From assembly GCA_022925895.1 (NCBI GenBank), contig JAKSYS010000157.1, forward strand, positions 39,022-103,021: a DNA stretch of 64,000 bases, read 5' to 3'. Source of the stretch: Fragilaria crotonensis (lineage: Eukaryota > Bacillariophyta > Fragilariophyceae > Fragilariales > Fragilariaceae). Below, in pieces: positions 1 to 10,818 of this stretch. The stretch's first letter is position 1; each line of letters begins with the position of its first letter. The notes under the pieces were generated by a model that saw only the letters and a program-made list of their open reading frames with translations, did no database searches and had not been told where the DNA came from. Made by a program: the position numbers and the translations under genes.

Positions 1-2185
1 AAGGCATTCCAAGAACCTTGGAACTTCATTTCACCGTCCACGATTAGCATCAAATTATCAACGCGATTCAAAAAGTGAGCTGCATGTGTCACCAACACAA
101 TCCCTGACGACGCCAATGGACTGTGAGGAGATTTGAAGAGTCGATCGAAAATCATCTTTCCAGTACCAGCATCCAATGCGGAAAGAGGATCATCAAAGAG
201 GATCAGGTCGGGTTGCGCATAGGCAGCGCGTGCCAGTGACACACGCTGCTTTTGACCGCCCGAAAGTGTGACTCCACGTTCGCCGATTTCCGTTTGGTCG
301 CCGGCGGCTCCGAGTTGTTGAATATCTGGTCGAAGACAGCATGCGTCGAGGACTTGTTCGTACAATTCATGATTGTAGTTTGAACCAAACAAAATGTTGT
401 CTCGAAGTGTCGAGTTGAGTATAAAGGGAATCTGACTCGCATACGACATTCGCCCCGTATGCGTTGTCAAAGATCCAGAAACAAGTTCCGCTTCGCCAAT
501 GATTCCATTGATTAAGCTCGACTTTCCAGCACCTACTGGCCCCACAATCGCGAGTACCTGGCCGCGACGCAGTGTGCAATTGATGCCAGATATGTGAAAC
601 GAATGTTGAGTGCCATTCTCCACATCACTGGACGATGCTGGTGCAGCACCAACACCAAAGCAAGCATCCTGGGTTTCAAGAAGGATCGAGTCCTTCTCGT
701 CAATGTCTGGGTCACCAACGGGACCAATCTCTCCGTCTGACATTGCACGTCTCAAAAAGCTGTCGATACGCTTGGTGGCTTCCAAGGCTTGTCCGAGTTT
801 CCCAATCAAACGTCCCACATAATTGATGGGAAAGCGGAGCGCTGCGAACAACAACAAGACAGTAAACGTCTTGGCTGGGGTCAAGATGTTGTTCTCATCC
901 ACCAAAACATATGTGACAAAGGTAGCGGCTGTCGCCAGCAATGGAGAGCACACGGTGAAGACAAGTGTCATGGCCCACACAAAGAGCTCCCTGCGCAGCA
1001 ATTTCAACTCTTTGGTTCTCGAGGATTCGATCCAATCTCGATATTTTCCTTCATAATTGTTCAATTTCGTTACCTTGATGCCGTTGAGCATAGACTGCTG
1101 TGTTTCAATTCTAATGTCTGTAATCAACGCTCGTTGATGTCGTATTCTCCCCATGATCGATGCAATTGCCTTGACAATGGGAACAAAGATAAATAATATC
1201 AACATACCCACCAAAGTTGAGGGTCCCAAGACGACGAGCAAACATATTCCGACCAGGACCATACTCAAAGGACACGACCATATCAAATGGCCTTCCATAA
1301 AGACTTCATATACCTTTTGAATGTCCACAGCGACCAGATTCGTGACTTGTCCGGAGGTAAGTCCTGCACGGCCGGCAGGCAAAAGCTGCAAGACTGCCTT
1401 ATACACGACCGATACCACAGTGGCACGCACCACAATGCCGGCCTTGGTGGACAAATGTCGATGACGGTGGGTGGCAAAGCCATTCAGGACGGACGCGACG
1501 AAAATGAGAACAACGTACGGCAGTCCCTGTTGCACGACACTTTGATATGGATTTTGTTCTAAAATGGTGAGCAATTCTCGCACCAAGAGTGGGAGAGACA
1601 CTTGAGCCAATACTGTAACGAGTTGGTTGACTCCGCCAGGAATGAAGTTGGGAGCTGCCAATTTCCAGAATGTCATTAGTAATCTGTGTTTGGAGTTTTT
1701 GGTTTCTTCGTAGTACTTGCTGAGGATGAGAATGACAAAGATGACAACGACGAGTGTGAGCGCATAGGTCTTCCTGGTGTACGACGTACATACGAGTAGG
1801 TCATCCCATGAGCCATGACGGGATAAACTTACTCGAAAAGAGAAACGAGATGGTGTGACTCCATCGATGGAGGAATAAAGTACAAGTCATCCTGAGTCAG
1901 ATAGGTTCCATTGTTTTCGCTTTTCACTTCTTGCTTTGCCCCAATGCTTAGCACTCGATTCATGTAGGAGTAGGTGAAACGTTGATACCATGCACATAGG
2001 AAGGATTGACCAGGACTGCGATGGTCTTCGGGCCATGGCAACATCACCATGTTACGAGTTCGACTCGTACTCAACCCTTTCATATCATCATCATCATCTT
2101 TGGCAGCTGCATCTGTAGCACCATTCGTAGAAGCATTCGATTGTCCCTGTTGCGATGACGACGGTGGACAAGTCATCTCGCACAT
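1..2185 (-). CDS. ABCC (MRP)-type ABC transporter, 5' part, truncated by window edge
   Basis: This is the N-terminal half of a full-size ABC exporter that couples ATP hydrolysis to membrane transport; the second half lies beyond base 1. Exon 1 (2185-1833) encodes about 118 residues with an Asp-rich stretch and a region typical of ABCC proteins just before the first membrane domain. A 59-nt intron follows (1832-1774, GTAAGT...CAG), and the frame then stays open to base 1. Exon 2 has several hydrophobic segments, including TYALTLVVVIFVILIL. It continues with GLTSGQVTNL, a typical ABCC loop, and then nucleotide-binding domain 1: Walker A GPVGAGKSS near 540-515, signature LSGGQKQR near 270-245 and Walker B LILFDDP near 215-195. 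The subfamily is clear from domain order and motifs. The substrate cannot be told. The start is the first ATG of the open exon. Confidence 0.9.
1774..1832 (-). other. Intron in the ABCC gene
   Basis: The 59-nt intron begins GTAAGT (1832-1827) and ends CAG (1776-1774). It joins ...LFGA-type phase: exon 1 ends in GA of a Glu codon and exon 2 supplies the G, giving Phe-Glu-Lys-Thr-Tyr in frame. Without splicing, exon 1 runs into TAA after Ser-Leu-Phe-Glu, which supports a real intron. Confidence 0.75.
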
Positions 2186-5100
2186 GATGCAACGTTTTGA
2201 GTGGGATGTGCGATTGTTGTGGTCACAGTCACAAAAAGGTTAATGGCCCCGTACCAATCGGGTTTTTTTTAAATGGTGTACTACCGGTAGTGTATGTAAA
2301 GGATTTGGTCGCGTAAATCGTGGCAATGGCAATGCGGTTTCATGAAAGAATGTGATGTGTTTTATGACGTACTCGGAGGACGTGTATTTGGACGGACACC
2401 AGTTGTACACAAGTCTCACGTACACTTGAACGATTACACATGCTACTGCTACCGGTTCAGTACTGTACGTACTAGACTCCTACGCATTCCTACTGGCACA
2501 ATTCGTAGACGAGTCACGACGTAATCACGACTGAGAGCTGCATTCTGGAACGACGTCGAACGGAATCTGGGGTTCTGCAGAATCCAACAGTTAAAAGACA
2601 TAGAGGATGCGGTTGTAATACAGATGAACTTGGAATTCGAAAGAACAGCAATAAAGACCGGACTTCGAGAAGCCGGCAGGATTACTCGGAGTACAGTATT
2701 GTTGTTGGAAAAATCCATAACATACACCATACTCCGAGTACACTGTTATTTATTCAACGTCACCGGGGTTTGTAGGAGTGTTATTGCCTAGTATGAGGTG
2801 CTGGTACCGGCGGGTATGCCCATAATTACAACTCCAGTCACTTGGAAGCTTGATGCCGAGGCATCTGACACGGAGGCATCATTACCAGTTAGTATGGGCA
2901 CTTCAGTAGATGCCTCAACTTGTAAAACATCTCATCCCTCTACCACCGTGGCTTATTCCACCGAGAGATTTTTCTCCCCTTGTTGACTAGCACAGAATAT
3001 GAAAAGATGCAGCATATTCACATCAAGCAAGTCAAGCACCAATGGCAAGGCAACTTAGTGACTCTTGTAAACAGAAACCTTGTATCCAAGTTTTGGATGG
3101 ACCTCAGCAGGTAAGTGGAATCATTTTCTGTCGTAAGGAGGACAATCTCCAGCAGAAGAAGCGAGGTATGTTAGGTGGAGATGTAAAGCCGTTTCTCAGA
3201 AGTATATACAGCAGAGAATATACTCCTGTTGCTGCAATGATACAGTGCATGATGTCATGTGCCACCAATGACAGCCTTAGAAAGATTTCACCCTTCTTTG
3301 CACCTCACCCATTGTTCCCACTTTCTTCATCATCTAGCTTCTGATTGATGCATGGTGAACATGGACGTCGACAATCACTCATCACGAGAAAAATGCACCG
3401 AGAGCCAGGAATTCAATCTTTCCAATGAGATCATGATTAGAAGTGCTGTTGCCTTTGGCAACAATATGGTAAGGCTGATGCAAGTTGCATGTAGTGTTTA
3501 GTAGCTAGTGATATCAAGGTTTATAATCATTGTTAATAGGATTGACAGTATTCCTTGGAGTTGGAGATTGAAGGCCTTTTCTGCAAAGTCGTTACTCACA
3601 AACTCTACAATTGATCCAAAGGGTGATGGCCAGGACATGCTGTTGATGAGTCAGGAGTTGGTGATCTGAACCAGGTAATTCCTCAATCATTTATTGCGCT
3701 GTGATAGTAATCCTGGTGCTTGTTTCTATTGCTTGTGACAATAGATACTGGCTGATGTATGTTCACATTGATAATGTGCCTGGCTACCAGCACAAGAGGA
3801 AGAAGCAAGAAGATCTGTAGGTGCCTTTGGCTTCCTCTTGATCGGAATTGAACGCATTCAAAACGCCTTTAGGAATCACCATATTGACATTTGTGTTGTC
3901 AATAAGAACATTGTTAACAGTTGAATCCCTAGAGGTGAGTCAGCACACGGCTGTCAACCACATGTGTGACGGATGGAGTCTCACAAGAAGCATAGAGACG
4001 AGGTTGTTTGCTTTGAGGTCACTTCTGGATAGAGCTACTATTCATGAATCACCGTGTGGACCATGCATCTCCTGTTTTGTGTAGTTGTGAAGGTTTCAAG
4101 AAAAGGCATTCGGAAGTGGAACTTGTCGGTTTCGTCATTAGCTGATGGGCTGTTGGTCATGACTTCATCATATGGGAAGTTTGCTGATGTAAAGGGAGGA
4201 ATGGGATAAAAAATCAAAGTTGATCTCGTCACTCCAGACAGACAATGTTTAGATTGCATAAACTGTTGCTGATGGTATCCATTCAAGTGGAATCTGTTGC
4301 ATGCATTGACATGACTCTGGATTCTGATGCCATCAACGATGGAGATGGAGATTTGTTGCTTTAGGCTGTGCTCCGTGTGCTGTTCAGTTGATTCCTGAAC
4401 TGCCCTTGGAATTGCAGTGCGTGTCCCTAATCCCAGGGTTGAATCCGCCACCTTCAACCAACTCAACCAGAATGTCATCATGGAAGTTGGAAGTTCTCTG
4501 GTCTAGCATCGTCTTTGTGTTGTCCAAGTTCCTCTTTCCTGACCCTCGCTCAAACACCGAGCAATGCATTCCGACTGGGTGGGAGAAGACTTAATGTTTA
4601 ATCTGAGTGCCAACTCTTCGTAACAGCATTCCCCCGACAGGATGTCATTGCGCCTCCAGGACATACCGTCACAAAACTCTGCCACAATACTAACAACTAC
4701 TAACAGGCTCCAGCCACGTATGAATCCTCTCGCATGCATATTCGTACAGTACCAAATACCAGTATAGTAATGCAGTACTGGTACGCTGCATGCACACATG
4801 CTCATAGGATATGACCAGTACCAGGTATGACGTATGTAGTAGAAGAAGCAACGAGACAACGAGACGCAACGTGTATATGCGTATCTGCGCATATGCGCAC
4901 CTTGTCATAACAGTACTACTACCTGGTACCTGGTACTCGGAATACATACTCTACAACGAGTACACTCCGACTGCCTGGTACACGTAGTACTATAGTACTG
5001 GTACGAGTGTACTACGCGTTTTTTCCAGCAGGCGCGGATTCTACTCTAGCGAAGGCTTGTGACGAGTGACAAGTGACGAAAGAATACAGAATGCATGCAC

Positions 5101-5310
5101 ACATAGATTTGGAATGCGGTTGTCTCCGTCATTATTCTTGGAACCATGTCTACCTGGCGACTCTGTTGTTTGCTGTTATAAACCGTACATGACGCATTGA
5201 TTGATGTGTTGCAACAAAACTGCGAATTGCATTTGCAAGTAAACGAGAGCGTGTGAGCAAGAGCGACCGAAATTGCAGTGTATACATCCTACAGTACCGA
5301 GTTCGCGAAG
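2186..5310. other. Gene-poor region with decayed coding traces
   Basis: I find no intact gene here. The 2281-2290 palindrome CTACCGGTAG and many GTAC-centred short palindromes (mainly 4740-5020) mark it as typical intergenic DNA of this window. Between 3360 and 3820 on the plus strand there are short codon-like stretches interrupted by stops and GTAA sites, for example an ATG at 3361 followed by about 40 sense codons. These suggest an eroded gene or transposon, but I do not recognise a family. A separate possible transposase relic lies at 4038-4892 on the minus strand. Confidence 0.5.
4038..4892 (-). pseudogene. Possible degenerate DDE (PIF/Harbinger-like) transposase relic
   Basis: Three minus-strand fragments in different frames read from about 4892 down to 4038. 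The last contains IVDGIRIQS followed by a spaced NGY and then SPSANDETD. In order and spacing this resembles the D...NGY...D block of DDE_Tnp_4/Harbinger-type transposases common in algal genomes. Frames change at about 4500 and 4400, and no complete catalytic triad can be traced. No terminal inverted repeats were identified. It could equally be an unrelated decayed gene; the family call is inference from weak motif resemblance. Confidence 0.25.
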
Positions 5311-6645
5311 ATGCGACAAGGTAATCATGTCAATAACAACAACAAAAAAACAACTGTATCTACAATTCGAAGACGACGAAGAAGAAGCATCCATACAGGA
5401 ACATTTCGTTGCAAATATGTGGTGGTAGTCATTCTACTGCTGGTCGTTGTCATGTTTCAGCTTCACGGTGACAACAATGACAATGTCAACAACTACAAGT
5501 ATGCGGACAAGCAGCCAACGCAGCAGTTATACAACGACGCTATCATCTCTCCCAAAAACAGCAACAACAAGAAGTACATTCCCAAACTTGTCATTTGTGG
5601 TACAGTTTACAACGTGCAACAACATTTGCCCGCCATTCAGAAAAGCATCATGAGACTTGTAGCGAACAATACATTTGACTTGGTGCATTTGCTATTTGCA
5701 AATCACAATAGTACAGATGATTCTGTCCGTCAATTGGAACAATGGAGTACTCAGCTATCCAAGAATGTTACCGTCTTTTCACTCGCACCCGTTATTGACA
5801 ATGATGACGACGACGATGAACCATTCAAGGAACGGACAGTGAGGCTTGCACAGGCCCGCAATTTCTTGTGGCAACAGGTATCTCTACTCTCTCGTGGGAG
5901 CGCAAAAGTATCATCCAACAACAGCAGCAACAATGGAAAGAGCAGCAGTACAGGTTCTCAAATCGATTATGTCCTCATGATGGATATGGATGACGTTAAT
6001 TGGCACTTGTCCAACGTTCATGAATGTTTGAATCTACCCCCCGACTGGACAGTCTGCTGTTGCAATTCGTACAAAGTCTATTATGATCTTTGGGCATTGC
6101 GAACCTTAAATGGTGATGATGATCTTGGTATCAGCAACAACAACCTTGCAAATAAAAATTGGTTAGCAGTGACAGCAGGATCCAAATCATCGCAAGGAAC
6201 AGCAGCAGCAGGAGGCTTTGGACGATACCGCCATTCCAAACCATTCCGACATATTCCTGCAGGACATGAACCCATCCCAGTCAAGTCTTGTTTCGGTGGA
6301 GCAGCTCTTTACAAATACACCAATCAAGATCTTGTCATGGTTGCCAATTCGAATCCATATGTGGGAATGACGGAGGACGATGATACGAGGAACAACAACA
6401 GCAACAATAGCAATAAAAGCAGCATTCACAAAAAAGGCAAGAAGCATCCGGTATGTGAGCACGTGTCATTTCATCTACAATTGTACGCTTGGAATCAAAG
6501 TCTATACATCCAACCATCCTTTTTGAACGATGGCCCGTCCGATGAGCGCATGCTTTACTTTGGAGCTGTCAAGAAGAGATTGGAACCAGAGTATAAAAGG
6601 AGTTGGGAAGAAACGCCTCATTATTACCAACATTTTTGGGACTAG
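5311..6645 (+). CDS. Type II membrane glycosyltransferase-like protein
   Basis: The predicted protein is about 444 residues. A short Arg-rich cytoplasmic tail (RRRRRR) is followed by one membrane anchor near residues 36-53 (YVVVVILLLVVVM) and then an Asn-rich stem, the plan of a Golgi type II glycosyltransferase. The catalytic part starts at LVICGTVYNV and has a conserved-looking Asn-His-Asn-Ser-Thr-Asp segment, an ERTVRLAQARN block, and the DXD-like metal and nucleotide-sugar site MMDMDD near residue 225. Later blocks are CFGGAALYK and CEHVSFHLQL. These fit a GT-A fold transferase, but donor and acceptor are unknown. The open frame extends 11 codons upstream to a GTG; I chose the first ATG at 5311. 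Single exon. Internal Asn/Ser homopeptide insertions are characteristic of this genome. Confidence 0.7.
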   Translation: MRQGNHVNNNNKKTTVSTIRRRRRRSIHTGTFRCKYVVVVILLLVVVMFQLHGDNNDNVNNYKYADKQPTQQLYNDAIISPKNSNNKKYIPKLVICGTVYNVQQHLPAIQKSIMRLVANNTFDLVHLLFANHNSTDDSVRQLEQWSTQLSKNVTVFSLAPVIDNDDDDDEPFKERTVRLAQARNFLWQQVSLLSRGSAKVSSNNSSNNGKSSSTGSQIDYVLMMDMDDVNWHLSNVHECLNLPPDWTVCCCNSYKVYYDLWALRTLNGDDDLGISNNNLANKNWLAVTAGSKSSQGTAAAGGFGRYRHSKPFRHIPAGHEPIPVKSCFGGAALYKYTNQDLVMVANSNPYVGMTEDDDTRNNNSNNSNKSSIHKKGKKHPVCEHVSFHLQLYAWNQSLYIQPSFLNDGPSDERMLYFGAVKKRLEPEYKRSWEETPHYYQHFWD

Positions 6646-7972
6646 TGGTTGGGAACGTGGACGATAATAGAGAAATAGATGGTGCTGGTGATGAGTTATA
6701 TTAGTCCCCAAGAACAAGTTCGTCTTCGACACCCAGCAAGTGATCTGTACATACGATAGACTATTCGACCGCCCCCAAGCCCCAAGTGTGCCCAGGTCGA
6801 CGGACCTCTTGGAGAAGTCACTCTATTCGTAAAACATTTTCGAAAGTCTACTCGTGAAACATGTCGATGGCCCCACGTACACACGTGTTCATCGACGTAG
6901 CCATTTTCTATCCTTCAAAAACCAGCTCCTAGCTTGGCGAAGGTTGAACCAAGACTGACCCTACAAATGTTTGGTTTATCATTTATGTGCGCTCTACCAT
7001 TGTTTTTTTGTCGACTCCTCGAAGTAGCTTGCATACTGTTTCCTTTCTGTGCAAGAGGGTCATTTTGCGATTTGTCGGTATGAGCCTGTGCTATTATTAG
7101 ATAGGTCATAAACTCAAGTCACAGCGATGAACTGCCGGCAGTAGAGACTTGATTATATATGCCCTCCACTTTATGATTGACCACTTCATTGTCGTAATAC
7201 TAAATGCTCAAGCTACCGTAGATATAGAGCGACCAGTATATTCTGTATTGTACAATTCCACTCAATCGTTCGGTATGATAGAGATGCATCGGTTTTTGAC
7301 AATGTTTCATTCAGACTTCTGATCCGGTGGCACGATCAACGTCAGTATGCCACTAATGATGTGGAGTGAAGGCCATTTTGTATCCTAGAATATGAGCCAC
7401 CATACATAGCCGCACTACTAGGGGGGGGTCCACGGAAGTCGACCTTGGAGAAGCGATAGGAGCGACTTGGCCGGAATAGAAACGTGCCTTGTGATTCTAC
7501 ACGTATGCATACAGCACGAGTAGTGCAGAGAGCTCAGTTCAGTCCAGATGCACAGGGCTATAATGGCTAGTATGTAATATACACATGAAGAACGAGGTCT
7601 CATAGGGCAGACCCTATGCAGTTGCAAGGGGGGGCACGATCATCGCGGCGAATTTTTTCGCCACCCCGTGTTGGTATGACATTTATGGATTTATGATGGT
7701 TTTGAGGATCCTTCAAGTACGCTGGTATAATAATGAGCGTATCTGATACACACAGACAGCCACTTGCTCACGCACTTGCACACAGCACACGACTCGAGAC
7801 AAGGATATAACAAAAAAAGTTGAACGAGTCTACCAGGTACGAGGACTACTAGCCACAGGTACGCCAGATCGAGGCACGAGGTCCAGAAGGTACATGAACC
7901 CCGGTATTCTTGTTCGCCTTGATGACGCCTTTGCCGCGACAAGAAGATTCATAAAATCAACAAGGCCATTCC
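6646..7972. other. Intergenic, no gene recognised
   Basis: No open frame here shows recognisable protein features. The stretch contains two G-homopolymers (near 7421-7428 and 7629-7635) and A/T-rich DNA before the next gene. It presumably holds the terminator of the glycosyltransferase gene and the promoter of the hypothetical gene at 7973, but no specific element can be pinned down. Confidence 0.5.
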
Positions 7973-8674
7973 ATGAATCAATCCAACGCCCTACCGATCG
8001 CTTCCAAGCCCAATTCCAAGCTTATCGACTACACCCAACAGCGTCGAGATGATATGCCGTCCCGAGGTATGATGGTGCGATCTCAATACGCATCCTCAGC
8101 ACCATCACTATCATTATTAGGATCTCAGACACAGTTGCGACGGAAATCTTCATCCACCATGTCGCACTCTTCATCAATCACGAATCATGATGATACTCCC
8201 GACGATGACAATGCACCAATTGAATTTCTCTTCAAAAAGACTTTTCGTCAACACAAGAGAAGCTCAGATTTTTCTCGAGAAGAACTACTCGTCGAGTGTG
8301 AGAAACGGTACATGCTCGAGAAGGAAAAACTGCAACAAGAACAAAATGGAGGCGACCACGCAATTTCTTCCCAAGACAATGTTTTTCAACAGAATCCACG
8401 TCGGAGATCAAGTTACGAGAGTTATGGGAGTATGACACGGAAGGATAGCAAACGCTCAAGTCACATTGACAGAATCCTACGGACGGAAATTTCAGTACCA
8501 AAAACGCCTGACTCCAAAAAGGCAGTTCGAGGAGTTCGACGAATCGTTTCGGAGCAAGGTTCGAAGCTTGGTGGTGAGAAAACTGAGAAGAAGCCTGTGG
8601 CATCGCCATTATTGGAACGAAGTAAATCAGACGGACCCACAGCACTCAGCACTCAAGGCGCAAAGGCAGCCTAG
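7973..8674 (+). CDS. Hypothetical Ser/Lys/Arg-rich protein
   Basis: An ATG-initiated open frame of 233 residues with no recognised domain. The composition is rich in Ser, Arg, Lys and Asp with little hydrophobic content, suggesting a mostly disordered, possibly nuclear or phosphorylated protein. A central segment (about residues 80-125) has the charged helix FSREELLVECEKRYMLEKEK, a candidate short coiled coil. Several RRxS/RKxS patterns (RRKSSS, RRRSSYES, RKDSKRSS) resemble basophilic kinase sites. There is no signal peptide or membrane segment. It is supported only by length and composition; it could be one exon of a longer gene. Confidence 0.5.
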   Translation: MNQSNALPIASKPNSKLIDYTQQRRDDMPSRGMMVRSQYASSAPSLSLLGSQTQLRRKSSSTMSHSSSITNHDDTPDDDNAPIEFLFKKTFRQHKRSSDFSREELLVECEKRYMLEKEKLQQEQNGGDHAISSQDNVFQQNPRRRSSYESYGSMTRKDSKRSSHIDRILRTEISVPKTPDSKKAVRGVRRIVSEQGSKLGGEKTEKKPVASPLLERSKSDGPTALSTQGAKAA

Positions 8675-9882
8675 CTCGGTTGCGTTGAGATTTCGAGCAA
8701 GCCATTCGTTTTGCTGCTCAGAAGCAAGTTGGCACTACATGACTACCACGAGGTCTGCAGGATCGGGCAGTTTGTGCTCCGACAAGGTTCTCTAGGGTTG
8801 CACAAGAGTGAGAAGTCGCTGATTGCAACATAACATTAGAGGCATGAGGGATGACACTCGACCTTCACTGAGGAAGGCGAAATCGTATCACATCAGCTTC
8901 CTGAAGTTCATGTGTGTCTGACCTAACGACGGTTCGTAGTTCGTATTATACGGATTTAAGGATGCGTAATTTCTCCTTTTGTCATAAGTGCGTTCCTTAA
9001 ACAGACGTTTTTAGTATCCTCATGATTTAGCTATTGCATTTGCATAAGCATCCAATCAGAACTTCACAACATTAAGTGTTTAGAGCATCTGCTTTTCATG
9101 AACATGTGCTCCATTATTCCACGGAGCAAGTGGTTGTGTGGCATCCTGTGGACATATATATGCACGGTATGATATATGCTATTCATATGCCTACTACCGG
9201 TAGACTCTACCGGTAGAGGACTCGTACAGTACAAGAGTCCAGTAGTCCAGTACTTGGGGCGAAAGCAACCATACGCCGCCGGACCGCGAACCGCGAGGTG
9301 GGAGGTGGTAGAGATCGAAAAATGTACTGTACTTTAGGTACTAGCTAGTACCAGGTACAGTAGCCACGTAGTCGTACTGGACAATTTGCTATTTGCTCTG
9401 CACTGAAGCGCTGCTGATGGTGACAAGTGACAAGTGACAAGGGGCACTCGTCCCGGACTCCTCCTGTGCCCGCAATCTCACTAAAAGTACCTGATAGCAG
9501 ATAGCAGCAGTAGTCCAATGTCCAATGGGTAGTAACTGGTACTGGAGTATCGATGTCTACGGCTTGGTCTACAGACACACAGGATACTTGGGTCCTGATG
9601 TCCATCGAGTTGGTGCCGGAGATGAGATCCAGCACGGAGCAGCTTACCAGACGCAGATCATCTTGCATTAGAACAACTCTTCTCTGCTAAACTATACTTG
9701 GGTCCTGATGTCCATCGAGTTGGTGCCGGAGATGAGATCCAGCACGGAGCAGCTTACCAGACGCAGATCATCTTGCATTAGAACAACTCTTCTCTGCTAA
9801 ACTACGTGCAGGCAAATGCTGTCGGGCAGCGCTACGAAAAAAATAAATCAACTAAACGGTCCAACCCAGTTAATAACTTGTT
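8675..9882. other. Intergenic with palindromes and a tandem duplication
   Basis: No gene is recognised. At 9194-9216 two copies of the palindrome CTACCGGTAG lie almost back to back, followed by several AGTAC/GTACT palindromes (9220-9370). A 110-bp perfect or near-perfect tandem duplication lies at 9584-9803, immediately downstream of the PDI gene's stop codon (minus strand), so it may lie in that gene's 3' region. Confidence 0.6.
9584..9803. repeat. 110-bp tandem duplication (two units)
   Basis: Unit 1 (9584-9693) and unit 2 (9694-9803) both begin ATACTTGGGTCCTGATG and end in TCTCTGCTAAACTA. No differences were seen by eye. It lies about 80 nt beyond the stop codon of the minus-strand PDI-like gene. 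Confidence 0.9.
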
Positions 9883-10818
9883 TTACAACTCATCCTTGGC
9901 GTCGGACGATTTCTTGGAGGCCTTGACAGCCTTCATGAGTCCAAGACCAGAGCTCTTGATCTCATCATGCTTGGCGTCCTTGTCAGTGGTAAGCTTCTGG
10001 TAGGCATCCTGGAGTTTCTGAACCTCGTCCTTGAAGTGGGTCTCAGCGGCCTCCATCTCGGCTTCCTTTTCCTCAATGAGCTTGTCAAGGTCGGCAGGTG
10101 ACAAATCAGCAAACTTCTTGATTTCAGCCTTCTTGGCATCATCACAGAGATCAATGTTCGATGGAGAGCACATTGGCTTGAGCTTCTCTTCTGCGAACTT
10201 GGTGAGCGATTCCAAATCACGTCCACCTTGGTAATCCTCAAGGGCGGCTGGGTCTCCGTACTTGAGAGTTGGGTATCCGCGAACTCCGTTAGCGTCGCAG
10301 AGAGCCTTGGCATCAGTAGTGCAGTCAACATCAGCGATCAATGCAGTTGGAGAATCGGCGAACTTGGCCATGAGCTCATCCCAAGTTGGCTTGAGATTCT
10401 TGCAGTGACCGCACCATGGGGCGAAGAACTTGATGAAAACGGTCTTTCCTGTTGTCGTTATCGTTATTATTATTGTTGTTGGTTAGTTCATTGTGGAGCA
10501 GTCGGTAGTTGATGGATGATATTGAAAGAGATGCGACATGTTGCGAAAACGAAGTAACGAGAACCATGCAGAATGCTATTAATGAGAAGACCAATTTTTA
10601 CAACTTGGCGGTACGGAAACCGCGCAGCTCGCACAGCTGCAAAATCACAGGACACCACAGGCTTCGCGATCTCGTCCCTTCGCCGTTCGCCTATCATCCC
10701 TTGTTTATTTGCATCAAGACGACTTACCAGCTGTCAGCTCATCATAGTTATCAGGAGTGAGGTCAACGGCGTTGACGGCTGTGAGGCTGAGGAGGAGTGT
10801 GGCGATAGTGAACTTCAT
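9883..10818 (-). CDS. ER-luminal thioredoxin-fold (PDI-family) protein, KDEL-terminated
   Basis: A two-exon gene: exon 1 10818-10728, a 279-nt intron 10727-10449 (GTAAGT...CAACAG), exon 2 10448-9883, giving 218 residues. It begins with a signal peptide (MKFTIATLLLSLTAVNA) and a short mature N-terminus. The thioredoxin domain has the redox site APWCGHCK near residue 45 and the cis-Pro loop GVRGYPTLKYG. The final 80 residues form a charged helical segment, somewhat like the ERp29 C-terminal region, and the protein ends in KDEL for ER retrieval. It should form, break or isomerise disulfides in secretory proteins. It is shorter than canonical two-active-site PDIs (about 500 residues), resembling single-domain algal forms. 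The splice is supported by an exact frame (657 nt) and by joining the signal peptide to the redox domain. Confidence 0.93.
10449..10727 (-). other. Intron in the PDI-like gene
   Basis: The 279-nt intron separates the signal-peptide exon from the thioredoxin exon. Donor GTAAGT at 10727-10722, acceptor CAACAG ending at 10449. It joins Ala-G|GA-Lys, giving Thr-Ala-Gly-Lys-Thr-Val-Phe. Confidence 0.85.

Noticed and set aside
3042-3344. 100-codon plus-strand frame
   Set aside because: No recognisable domain and located in a decayed region; too weak to annotate as a gene.
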